Of a stretch of 17,143 bases of DNA, positions 1 to 7,823 are shown one piece after another; the stretch's first letter is position 1; every line of letters begins with the position of its first letter. The notes below the pieces were generated by a model. The model worked only from the letters and a program-made list of their open reading frames with translations, made no database searches and was not told the origin of the DNA. Position numbers and translations under genes: made by a program. Source of the DNA: Sergeia podlipaevii (taxonomy: Eukaryota > Euglenozoa > Kinetoplastea > Trypanosomatida > Trypanosomatidae); NCBI GenBank assembly GCA_030849805.1, contig JASANZ010001810.1:1-17143 (forward strand), given 5' to 3'.

Positions 1-96
1 CATGGCACGCCACAAGTAAAGCCAACCAGAAAATGGAAGACGGTCTTACCAGCAGGTCTCCAAAAGATCTCAGAAGAAGAGGGAGGGGGGGCATAG
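1..96 (+). CDS. 3' end of a plus-strand gene (partial, unrecognised)
   Basis: Frame 1 of the plus strand is open from the first base to a TAG at 94-96, giving 31 codons that continue off the left edge. The peptide is charged and varied in a way that looks like real protein: it contains KPTRKWKTVLPAGLQ and ends in an acidic, glycine-rich tail (EEEGGGA). The base composition here is visibly less AT-rich than the sequence that follows after about position 97. The opposite strand is also open from an ATG at 94, but its translation is a monotonous Leu/Pro/Phe string, as expected from the antisense of Lys/Glu codons. I do not recognise the family. If real, this gene converges on the six minus-strand genes. 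The fragment is short, so the call is tentative. Confidence 0.42.
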   Translation, partial: HGTPQVKPTRKWKTVLPAGLQKISEEEGGGA

Positions 97-1694
97 ATAA
101 CAGGTATGTTAGCAAATCGTGAAAGATGAAGGGGTGTATTTTGAAAGTTGAAATTCATGTTGAGGATGTTTGTAGTAGCACACATCCATCCACATGCACA
201 AACACATATATTCAGTGATTCACTGTACGTGCCCTCATCACTTTCCTCGTCTAGTGTCCTTTCATGAGAGAAAGGAAAATAAACATAGAGGAAATGAAAA
301 CTGCGCAGCTTTTTGCATTTTATGCAGTGCATGTTTCGAATCTTTGGGAGATTTGCGTCTTGAGGATAATAAGTGGAAAGCCGAGCTAAATATCAGTTTA
401 ATAATATGAAAGCAAGGAAATAAGCTGGGAAGAGACGTGAACAAAGGCTAGATGTATTGGGAGTTGCCACTATTTCCACCTCTTTTAACTCCCTCATCTT
501 TACAAGTGAAAATAGTATATGTTAGCGCACAAACAAAGACAAAAGGAAACATGCATATTCGCATATGCAGATGCACTCCTACTCCTCCTCCCCCCCCCCT
601 CCTCACCAGAAAATGGCAATTCGTATCATCAATTTCCTTCCTTTTTTTGTTAAAAAATGAATATAAAGAAAAGATGGTGGTAAAGATGCTTTCCAACATG
701 ATGTGTCTCTTTTTCCGTTTCTTTGTATCTTACTTTTTTCTTTTTTCATTCATTCTGCCAAGCATACCAACACTATAACTTTCCATTTACATACATATAG
801 CAACAAAAAAAATATGCTCCTCTTTTATCATTAAGGGTTATAAAAGCAATAATTGTTGAAAGATGGTTATGTGCTGTATCCAATTTTCCTTTTCAGGGGT
901 GCGAGGAGTGCTCTCGTTATCACGCCTGTCTCCCTATAACGGTTCTCCATGCTGTCCTCGATGTGAGTAGTAAGCACTAACGGCAGGGAAAAAGGTAACA
1001 ATAATAAAAGAAAAAAAAAAGCGTAAGAACAATCGTGTCGTGGGCTCGCGCGTGCTTTACTTTTGGTCTGTGAAGCGAACAAATGTTGCCACTTACCATT
1101 CGTCTGCTTTCTTTTGTTCCAAACGTAACATTTCCCTATATCAGTCTCTCTCTTTTTTTTTTTGCATTTTTTTTTCCATCAAATTTACTTTACGCTCATT
1201 TTGACAAAACAGATTTAAAAAAAAAATAAACAAAAAGATAATGATGTAACTTCTCTTCCATGAAAGCAACAGAAAAAAAAAAAAAATAGGGAAAAGCATC
1301 CATACCCCCCGGTAAGGATCTCTCTCTTTCACTACATCCCAAAGAAGAAAAATAAGGGGGGGGGGTGAATAAGAAAAAAGGGAAGGAAACGAAAATTAAG
1401 CTACGAGAAGAAAAAAAAATGATAGCAGTTGGCAAGCAAGATGCCATCCATTTCAATATGAGCGTATCAAGATATTCCCTCTAAATAAATCTCTCCTCTT
1501 CTCCTCTCTTTTTTTAGCACACCTCTTCTTCATTACATAATTCATCCAATAAAATTTTTTTTTCAGATTCCCTATTCATAGTAGTAACAATAATAATACA
1601 TAGAGCAGTTAAAGGAATCTCTCTGTCTCTAATAATGCATCGATCTCATTTAAACTTTAGCGTGAAAAGAATAAAGGACAACCAAAAAAAAAAA

Positions 1695-1695
1695 N
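1695..1695. other. ambiguous base (N) inside an A-run
   Basis: The single undetermined base of the window sits in the middle of a long run of A (1684-1705). It most likely marks uncertain homopolymer length in the assembly, so lengths of other A/T runs should also be read with caution. Confidence 0.95.
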
Positions 1696-2412
1696 AAAAA
1701 AAAAATTATAATAATAATGAACAATCAAAAATCAGTGCAAAATAGTAATGATAATAATAAAATAATTTATCTCCACAAAACTGATTAATTTTCTTTTTCC
1801 TTTTTTATTTTAAAGGGGAGGAGCAAAGAGGGTGAGAAAGGTATTAAAAAAAGAAAAAGAAGGGTGCAATAGGCAAAAAGAAAATGTGTCTCACTTAGTA
1901 ACTATCAAGGCAGTTTCAAGCGTGTTTATGCATATATGTGGCACCCAAATATATGCGAGTGAAAAGCAAATCCAAAGGGGGAAAAGAAAAAAAATAGTGA
2001 TGTAAGCACGTTAAGAAACATGCTGTAATACCCCTGGCGTATTATGCAAGAATAGAAATAATAAAAATAGTTAACACGCTGGATTGCACACCTGCATCTA
2101 CATATTCCCACTACTTGTACATATAACCAAGGAAGTATGCCTTCTTTCATTCCCATTTCATTGATAATTGTATTTCATTGCGGTGGCAAGAACCCTTACT
2201 GTGGCCCTCATATGCAAAGAAGTAAGCAAAAACGCACCCTTCCATCTTCACATATATGGCGCACCTTTACTCTCTTTCTTTCTAAATGTGCATATACAAG
2301 GCTATACATGAGTATATATACATACATTGCTTATTATTTTCGTATTACTCATCCTTTCTCTCTTTCATTTTTTTCTTCTTTTCCACACTGCAAAATAGAT
2401 TTTCTGTCAAGT

Positions 2413-2437
2413 AAAAAAAAAAAAAAAAAAAAAAAAA
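2413..2437. repeat. A25 homopolymer (T25 on the coding strand of the minus genes)
   Basis: This is a run of 25 A, the longest homopolymer in the window. A second run of 18 A follows at 2508-2525. On the minus strand both are poly-T tracts just downstream of the membrane-protein gene. In trypanosomatids, T-rich tracts guide polyadenylation of the preceding message; here no minus-strand gene follows, so they may serve only the terminal gene. That role is inference. Confidence 0.7.
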
Positions 2438-2701
2438 CGTGGCAAAGACACATAAGCAGCAAAGCAAAAAAATGTAGAGAAATAGAAAGCGCAGTGTTGC
2501 GCATTTGAAAAAAAAAAAAAAAAAATGGAAACGTATGTTTCTCCCTATTCTAATTCTACCTTATTCTTGCCGCTTGGACTGTCTTCGTCGTCATCGCTGT
2601 CACCGCTATGTAGTGGGTGTTCTTTCTTTATATATACAAAAAATATATCTTCCTTTTTCTTTTCAACTCGTATCTTCCCTCATTCCCTTCCTCAGGCACA
2701 C

Positions 2702-4135
2702 TTAAACCACAGGGTCACGCAGCGGGTTTTCCGCTTTTCCACTCATCGGTTCATCGGCTGCATCCTTTCCTTTCATGCAGCAGCACTGCACAGCGCAGGT
2801 GATAATGATCGTAAGAAGCATCAGAAACACCACAGTCGCGGACATGGCGATCACCTCAATGCACGCGCCTCCACTGCAGGTATAACCATAACTAGTGTTG
2901 ACCTCCACCCCCGCGAGCCTACCTCCATCACTGCCGGTGTAAAGTGCCAAGATCGTAGCATAATCGCCATAAGCCAGCATGCTCGCGACCTCATCAGAGC
3001 TCCACTTCTCAACTGAAATTTCAGTGAGGCCTTGCGTGACAGTGCAAAAAGCGTACATGCCGTTCACTTTTGCTTTGTCATCGTTCACCAGCACAAAGTC
3101 AGTCACTTCCACGCTGTTCCTGAAGCCGCCTCGATCAACGGCGATAGTAGTCTGAAAACGAAGAAGGTTTTTGGCCTCGTTGATACTCGCCTCATCTGCC
3201 ACTGCATTCTGCCAGCCCTCAGCCGTATTACCAAAATACAAAATGTAGTGCGTAACGTCCGTGTCCACGATAGGTAGAGGTTCGTCGAGGGAAGGCGGAT
3301 TAGGGTCCGCCTGCAGAGGCACATGAGGTGCAATCGGCATAAAAATAGCAAACAAATCTTTTAGTTTGGCAAGGGCCGGAGTTCGTGCAATGATTTCCTC
3401 AAGCCATTTGTTAGTGCATGTGAGAGTACTGTTGAGCATCAGCTGTGCAACTTCCTCATCTGTTTTTGCAAGAGTCAAGCCGTCACTGAGACGCCAGATA
3501 GCATAGTACACGTACGCGCTGAACTCATCAACGGCGATTGTGTGTGCCTCCACGATCATGTTTTCCTGTGATGCATCAACGCCAGCCTGGAAATCTACTT
3601 GTAAAGCAGAAAGAAGGGCGCCTGACCCGACGGGGCCGCTGACGTTTAAGGTGGCTTCCCACATCACGGAAGCGCCAGTGATGCCGACTTTGGAGTCCAT
3701 CTGCAAAACCGTATCCTCAGGAAGGCCATGAATCACCACCACATCCACCCCCATTAAACTATTCATGATTGTGTTTGTTTTGGTCAGCGATGCGGTGTAA
3801 ATTAGCCTTGTTATTTCAGACGAAAGCAAAGAGCTTCCAGTGACGTCACACACCACAGTGGCTCCGACAGCCGGAGAATCACCTAGTGTGGCGGCAGTGC
3901 GGGGAGATAAGTCGTGTACATTAACGGTGCCATCGTCGCCAAGAGCAGCAGCAAAGTCCGCCTGCAAGGTAGCCAGCAGTTGCTCTGAAAGTGGTGAGTT
4001 GGAAGCGACGACCCACTGGAAAGCAGGCCCGCTTAGCCAAAACATTTCGGCAGATACACAGTGTGTGAAAAGAAAGACGCAAAGAAGCACAAGTGAGAGA
4101 GCGTAGCTGCTCTTAGGACAAACTGTGAAAGACAT
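2702..4135 (-). CDS. type I membrane glycoprotein with degenerate internal repeats (unknown function)
   Basis: The product is 477 residues. A signal peptide (1-29, hydrophobic core YALSLVLLCVFLFTHC, likely cleavage after VSA) is followed by a large extracytoplasmic part, one membrane helix at about 428-450 and a short cytoplasmic tail. The tail opens with three cysteines (QCCCMKGKD), which could be palmitoylated. Possible N-glycosylation sites are N164, N235 and N412. At least two segments are recognisably related: one from residue 40 (LLATLQADFAAALG) and one from 158 (LLSALQVDFQAGVD), each a Trp-led strand followed by this helix. A third, weaker copy may start near 297. The ATG at 4135 was chosen because the seven codons before it begin with GTG, and because it directly precedes the signal peptide. 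I do not recognise the family; a surface, flagellar-membrane or endosomal protein is plausible. It is the last gene of the minus-strand array, next to the gene-free region. Confidence 0.85.
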   Translation of the reverse strand: MSFTVCPKSSYALSLVLLCVFLFTHCVSAEMFWLSGPAFQWVVASNSPLSEQLLATLQADFAAALGDDGTVNVHDLSPRTAATLGDSPAVGATVVCDVTGSSLLSSEITRLIYTASLTKTNTIMNSLMGVDVVVIHGLPEDTVLQMDSKVGITGASVMWEATLNVSGPVGSGALLSALQVDFQAGVDASQENMIVEAHTIAVDEFSAYVYYAIWRLSDGLTLAKTDEEVAQLMLNSTLTCTNKWLEEIIARTPALAKLKDLFAIFMPIAPHVPLQADPNPPSLDEPLPIVDTDVTHYILYFGNTAEGWQNAVADEASINEAKNLLRFQTTIAVDRGGFRNSVEVTDFVLVNDDKAKVNGMYAFCTVTQGLTEISVEKWSSDEVASMLAYGDYATILALYTGSDGGRLAGVEVNTSYGYTCSGGACIEVIAMSATVVFLMLLTIIITCAVQCCCMKGKDAADEPMSGKAENPLRDPVV

Positions 4136-4954
4136 TATGAACACGCACAGACACACAGAGGTTTTCTACTCCTCCTTTTTTACTTTTCTTTTTGCGTGTG
4201 TACTCTTGCTTTTTCTTCTATTCTCTTTTTTCAAACCTCTTTCGTTCTCTCTTTCTCTCTGAAAAATTAAAAATGTGCGCAAATGCTAAAACTGATTTTT
4301 TTTTCCCAATGTTCCAAAGGACACAAAAAAGGTGTGTTTCTTCCAATTGAAAAATGTAAAAAGTATATATATGCCTGATTCTAGAGAAAAAAAAAAAAAA
4401 TGTTTTCCAAAAAAAAAAAAGTAGTAGTAATAGAAATGAAATTAATCTTTAGAAAAAAAAATTACTAAGAAACATATTATAAAAGAATCGCAAAAAAAGG
4501 AAAAAAAAAACAATTAAAGCAAAAGATGTATTGACAGGTTGTGTGTTGGTACAACAATTTGTACATTGACGGAATGTGTCTCATTATGAAAAGCTCAGTA
4601 AGAATTTTTTGATATATATATATAAAGAAAGATACACATACAGACAAGCAAACAGACGCAGAACTGTGCATTTATAAGTACTTTCATAGCTCCATAGAGC
4701 TATTAGGATGCCCCATTCATTTTGCAGAAAAAAAAAAAGAAGGGAAATGTACTTTGCATTATTAAAAAAAAAAAAATCTACTCTAAGCAAATGTTACTCT
4801 GCAATCTCTATTTTTTTCCTCCGTTTCCTCTTCGTGATGCATTCTTTCTTTTTATTTTTCATTGAGAGCGTCAAGCTTATCCAGATAAAAAGAAGAGGGC
4901 TGAAAAAAAAAAAAAGAATCGCGTACTATTTTTCCCTCTTCCTTTGATTCATGT
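4136..4954 (-). other. intergenic: 5' leader of the membrane protein and 3' UTR of the orphan gene
   Basis: About 0.8 kb without a credible gene. The part next to the membrane-protein start (about 4160-4260) is T/C-rich on the plus strand, so purine-rich in the message. The splice-acceptor tract lies at 4381-4420. Further A-runs at 4451-4459, 4500-4510, 4728-4738 and 4764-4776 are T-runs in the sense strand. Two small inverted repeats are visible: GTACAA/TTGTAC near 4549 and TAGCTC/GAGCTA at 4687-4702. Nothing else is supported. Confidence 0.6.
4381..4420 (-). promoter_or_regulatory. predicted trans-splice acceptor for the membrane-protein gene
   Basis: On the minus strand T12 (4409-4420) and T14 (4387-4400) are followed by CTCTAG, with the AG at 4382-4381. 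Splicing there gives a leader of about 245 nt that contains no ATG before the chosen start at 4135. The tract-then-AG rule is established for trypanosomatids; the exact AG is inferred. Confidence 0.45.
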
Positions 4955-7171
4955 TTACATACCAACAACGCACGTGGTAGAGCTCACCCTGATCATCCTC
5001 TCCAGTTCCCACAGGATCACCTCACGCTCCGTATTGCTATGAAACCCCGCTAGCCGCAACACATGGTCTTGTTGCCGTCTGTCTGCTCGCCAAATGAACT
5101 CTAACGAGCCCAACTGCCGCGCGTGCAAACACTGATCCACCTCGAGGAGAAGTGGGGACATCAGCGGGGTCAGCAGAAGCAGCCTTCGCGCTTCTGCATC
5201 TTTACACTCCAGCTCATCGTTGACCTCACCAGAGGCCTTGGCGGTTGCCACACACGAGGAAGATGCGATCGCAGATGTCATACAGGGGCGAGTGTCATCG
5301 TCGTCCTGGGCGAGGCATGAGTGCACCAGACCCTCGGTGGAAGCCGTCGGCATGCTGCCTCCTTCCCCTCTTCGTCTTCTGCCAACTACTAGTTCTTCAT
5401 CGGGGAAGGCAAAGTGCGTGGACGACAACCCGCTCAAGCTACGTGTGTCTGCTGAATAGCTCTCCGCCGTCTCTTGCTTTGATCTTTGCGCTACACTACA
5501 GTGCTGCTTCTGACCTTCTAAGCTAGTATGTCCCTCTCTGTCGTTCTGCGCTCTGGGCACACGCCGCCACTGCGACGGGACCACACGTGAAGGAGGCAAC
5601 GATACGTCCTCGCCTAGACTAGCCTTCTCTCGTAAGATTATATTCAGCTCTGCGAGAGCGCCGTTGCTGCTCTCTCTTTCACTCAAGGATGCACAGACAA
5701 GTCCTCGGGCTGAAGCAAAAGCCTGTTGACGCTGGCGGATGGCTAGCTCCGAGTTTGCTGATATCATCCTCGGGACACCAGAACCGTCATTGCCATCAGT
5801 TCTCCGCCTACTTGCATACTGCCACGTGGACGCCTCCCCGCAGCCCAAAAGCACGCGGTTCACGCCTGCAGGGGCATCTTCCGCCCAATAGAGATGACGA
5901 CCTCTATTATCTTTCTCCCTACTGCGGCAGTGGCCCACAGCCTTGATAAAGGCACTGCGCTCCTCCTCCTCCTCCTCCAAGGTTGTGCCATGAACACAAG
6001 AAGAAACTCCCTTCTGAATGGAAGAAAAGGGGATGGCGGCGTTGCCGCCTCCCATGCCACGTTGCAAATTGAAAGAGGTATCGTAAGGATGATCGTAAAA
6101 GTGCCCGCCGCCGCCGCCGCAAGGCTTTGTCTGAATGACAGAAGCGTACTCGAGCTTCTCTGGATGCACAGCCGCTGCTTCCTCGGTGAGAGCGTGAGAT
6201 GGCATATCATTCCGCAAGGCAGCAGCAGCACTGCGAGCACGTGCACGTGCTACCTGTGTTCCTTCAATAATAGTATACGCCTCTGGCCTCGCTGGCTCAG
6301 ACCACCGCCTCCAGTACTCAGAGCTCACCTCGTTGACCTTCTTCGTTGTGCCGGAGCGTGCATCGGTCAGGGCGGGATCGCGCGGGCACTCATCGCCGCC
6401 GCTCACTCTCAGGCGCACTCCCAATGTCGACGCAGATGATGATGAGAAAGAATCTCCGCCTGTCCATGCAGAGACACCTCCAGGCCCCGCTTTGCCCTCT
6501 AAGCGTCCAGACACGTCACGTATTGGGACACGATTATACTTGGTCGCTCTTATCAAAGCCGGATCTACTCCACCAGTGATCTCCATCACCTCTGCCCTAT
6601 AGCGCCGAAGCGCATACTGGCTAGGAATATTTGCCATGTGGAGTGTGGTGTGTGCAGCTGCGCAAGCAGCCGTGCCGTTCAGTCGTGTAGGAAGTCCATT
6701 GTAGTGTGTGCGTGGAAAGCAAGCTCCACGGCCACGTCCTTGGCTTCGCGCAAGCGTGTCCGTGTCAAACTGGGCAGTACCCAATGTTCCTCTCGAAACA
6801 TCCGTAAGAGAGCAAGAAGAAACAAGAGGCGGAGCACACTGTGGGGTAGTATGGTCAGCCTCAGCTGAGCTGTGCAACTCCGGCTCTTCGGCTCCATAGT
6901 AAGTGTCATGATAGTAGCCGCTCTGCCTTCCCTCAACCCCTTCTTCTCTTCTTAACGTACGATTCCCTGGAAAAGCAGAAGGTGAAGAAAAATAGCCCCC
7001 TCCCTGCCTCTCATGATGGGATGCTGCGTCCCACGCTTGCCATCTAGAAGCATTATTTCTGATATTGATCGCGGTGGCTGCTCGGGTGCCACTGAAGTTC
7101 ACGCGCCGTACTGCCCCTGATAGTGAAGATGAAGGTGTCTGGCGTATTTGTGCGTCATCACGTATATTCAT
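4955..7171 (-). CDS. large low-complexity protein of unknown function
   Basis: The product is 738 residues. It is mostly Ser/Ala/Gly/Arg-rich and probably disordered, with a glycine run (352-356), an acidic run of six Glu (399-404), an Asp run (623-626) and an Arg run (598-601). Two stretches look more structured. One lies at about 178-225 (AEVMEITGGVDPALIRATKY). The other is the C-terminus from about 660, with a leucine-rich helix (RLLLLTPLMSPLLLEVDQC) and then a mixed charged/hydrophobic region to about 728 (WELERMIRVS). No enzyme motif, signal peptide or membrane helix was seen. The ATG at 7171 is the first after the likely splice acceptor. Such long, poorly conserved proteins with one short ordered end are common cytoskeletal or RNA-associated proteins in kinetoplastids, but nothing here assigns a role. 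The long uninterrupted frame and the non-AT-rich composition support coding. Confidence 0.8.
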   Translation of the reverse strand: MNIRDDAQIRQTPSSSLSGAVRRVNFSGTRAATAINIRNNASRWQAWDAASHHERQGGGYFSSPSAFPGNRTLRREEGVEGRQSGYYHDTYYGAEEPELHSSAEADHTTPQCAPPLVSSCSLTDVSRGTLGTAQFDTDTLARSQGRGRGACFPRTHYNGLPTRLNGTAACAAAHTTLHMANIPSQYALRRYRAEVMEITGGVDPALIRATKYNRVPIRDVSGRLEGKAGPGGVSAWTGGDSFSSSSASTLGVRLRVSGGDECPRDPALTDARSGTTKKVNEVSSEYWRRWSEPARPEAYTIIEGTQVARARARSAAAALRNDMPSHALTEEAAAVHPEKLEYASVIQTKPCGGGGGHFYDHPYDTSFNLQRGMGGGNAAIPFSSIQKGVSSCVHGTTLEEEEEERSAFIKAVGHCRSREKDNRGRHLYWAEDAPAGVNRVLLGCGEASTWQYASRRRTDGNDGSGVPRMISANSELAIRQRQQAFASARGLVCASLSERESSNGALAELNIILREKASLGEDVSLPPSRVVPSQWRRVPRAQNDREGHTSLEGQKQHCSVAQRSKQETAESYSADTRSLSGLSSTHFAFPDEELVVGRRRRGEGGSMPTASTEGLVHSCLAQDDDDTRPCMTSAIASSSCVATAKASGEVNDELECKDAEARRLLLLTPLMSPLLLEVDQCLHARQLGSLEFIWRADRRQQDHVLRLAGFHSNTEREVILWELERMIRVSSTTCVVGM

Positions 7172-7188
7172 TCTATAGTCGAGATCAC

Positions 7189-7212
7189 CTCTCTCTCTCT
7201 CTCTCTCTCTCT
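7189..7212. repeat. (CT)12 microsatellite
   Basis: Twelve CT units end 18 bp upstream of the orphan gene's ATG. On the coding strand this is a (GA)12 tract inside the presumed 5' leader. Its orientation is the opposite of a splice-acceptor polypyrimidine tract, so it is not the acceptor of this gene. Confidence 0.9.
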
Positions 7213-7278
7213 CGCACTCTTTCCTAATGCCTTCGGTGCAAAGGTAAAAATAATAAGTGAGTGGCTTGAGAGAGCAAG

Positions 7279-7361
7279 CTATCAGTGATGGTCTTGTATG
7301 TTTTAATTTTTTACATTATTATTATTGTTATTTTAAAAAAAAAAAGTAAAACAAAAAAAAA
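7279..7361 (-). promoter_or_regulatory. possible trans-splice acceptor region for the orphan gene
   Basis: Coding-strand T9 (7353-7361) and T11 (7335-7345) precede several AG dinucleotides, one of them in GATAG at 7280-7279. From there to the ATG at 7171 there is no earlier ATG. Which AG is used cannot be decided from sequence. Confidence 0.3.
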
Positions 7362-7744
7362 GAGAGTACAAATACATTACAGCAGTATACTAGGCCATGC
7401 ATGAAAAAAAACGCATATTATGTATATATTGATTTTTTTTTTGCTACGTTTACTTCATTTCCGATCAATTTGTAGCTGAGAACACAATAAAAAAAAATAA
7501 TAATAATAATAATCACTATTACTATAATAAATGTTTGTATATAATCAATCCATCCATCAGTAGGCACTTACTGAAGTAAAAAAAATAAAAACAAAATTTA
7601 TATATATATATAAACAAAAAAAAAGTTTGGCGTTAGGTATACAGAAACTGTTTTCACATTTCATTCTTTTTCTCATTTTTTTTTTTCGGATGTACAGACA
7701 CGCTATTAATCTATTATATTTCCCCCCCCCCTGTCTTTCAGAAT

Positions 7745-7772
7745 ATGTTCGCGCACACACACGCGCGAACAT
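7745..7772 (-). other. perfect 10-bp hairpin in the 3' UTR of the Old Yellow Enzyme gene
   Basis: ATGTTCGCGC (7745-7754) and GCGCGAACAT (7763-7772) are exact reverse complements, separated by an 8-nt (AC)4 spacer, which reads (GT)4 on the minus strand. The stem is GC-rich, unlike its surroundings, and starts about 51 nt after the stop codon at 7824-7826. It is a candidate RNA structure in the message; no function is known. Confidence 0.75.
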
Positions 7773-7823
7773 GTATAAGTTTGGTTATTGCTTATTTTTT
7801 TTTTTGTATTAAAGAAAGAATGA

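Larger units (their letters stand above)
97..2701. other. gene-free region, probable convergent strand-switch region
   Basis: About 2.6 kb with no convincing coding sequence on either strand. It is AT-rich and dominated by homopolymer runs of both A and T, C- or G-runs (near 590 and 1358), TA and microsatellite-like stretches, and scattered short ORFs whose translations are runs of F, K, S and Y. No tRNA cloverleaf or B-box consensus was seen. Long A-runs at 2413-2437 and 2508-2525 are T-tracts on the minus strand. They lie about 180 and 265 nt beyond the stop of the last minus-strand gene and could direct its 3'-end formation. A less AT-rich island lies at about 893-1100. The region would separate two converging transcription units if the gene fragment at 1-96 is real. 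Confidence 0.5.
7172..7823 (-). other. intergenic: 5' leader of the orphan gene and 3' UTR of the Old Yellow Enzyme
   Basis: About 0.65 kb with no credible gene. It contains the (CT)12 repeat beside the orphan gene start, T-tracts in sense orientation (A-runs 7335-7345 and 7353-7361), an AAT-type triplet stretch near 7498-7513, a short TA run near 7600, a C-run near 7723-7732 and the hairpin at 7745-7772. The short AT-rich ORFs here are judged spurious. Confidence 0.6.

Noticed and set aside
1..94. Minus-strand frame from an ATG at 94 running off the left edge
   Set aside because: It is open, but its Leu/Pro/Phe-rich product mirrors the antisense of the better plus-strand peptide. Its G-run would also be a splice tract, placing the ATG in the removed part. 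Not fully excluded.
452..778. 108-codon plus-strand frame in the gene-free region
   Set aside because: The translation is Pro, Phe and Ser runs from C- and T-homopolymers, with no domain pattern; the overlapping minus frame is equally poor.
820..850. Telomere-like hexamer (TTAAGGGTTA)
   Set aside because: A single imperfect occurrence without tandem copies; not a telomeric tract.
2137..2508. 123-codon plus-strand frame
   Set aside because: It includes a long lysine run from the A25 tract and shows no protein-like character.
97..2701. tRNA or other Pol III genes in the putative strand-switch region
   Set aside because: No B-box consensus or cloverleaf could be found by eye on either strand; a covariance-model scan would settle it.
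2525..3016. 163-codon plus-strand frame overlapping the end of the membrane-protein gene
   Set aside because: It starts inside an A-run region, is Ser/His-rich and runs antisense to the membrane-anchor and C-terminal region of the membrane protein.
4136..4156. Seven-residue GTG-started extension of the membrane protein
   Set aside because: Nuclear genes of these organisms start with ATG, and the ATG at 4135 gives a clean signal peptide.
5894..6439. 181-codon plus-strand frame opposite the orphan gene
   Set aside because: It lies wholly antisense to the longer 738-residue frame, its translation is rich in Leu/Ala/Arg runs, and no acceptor or family signal supports it.
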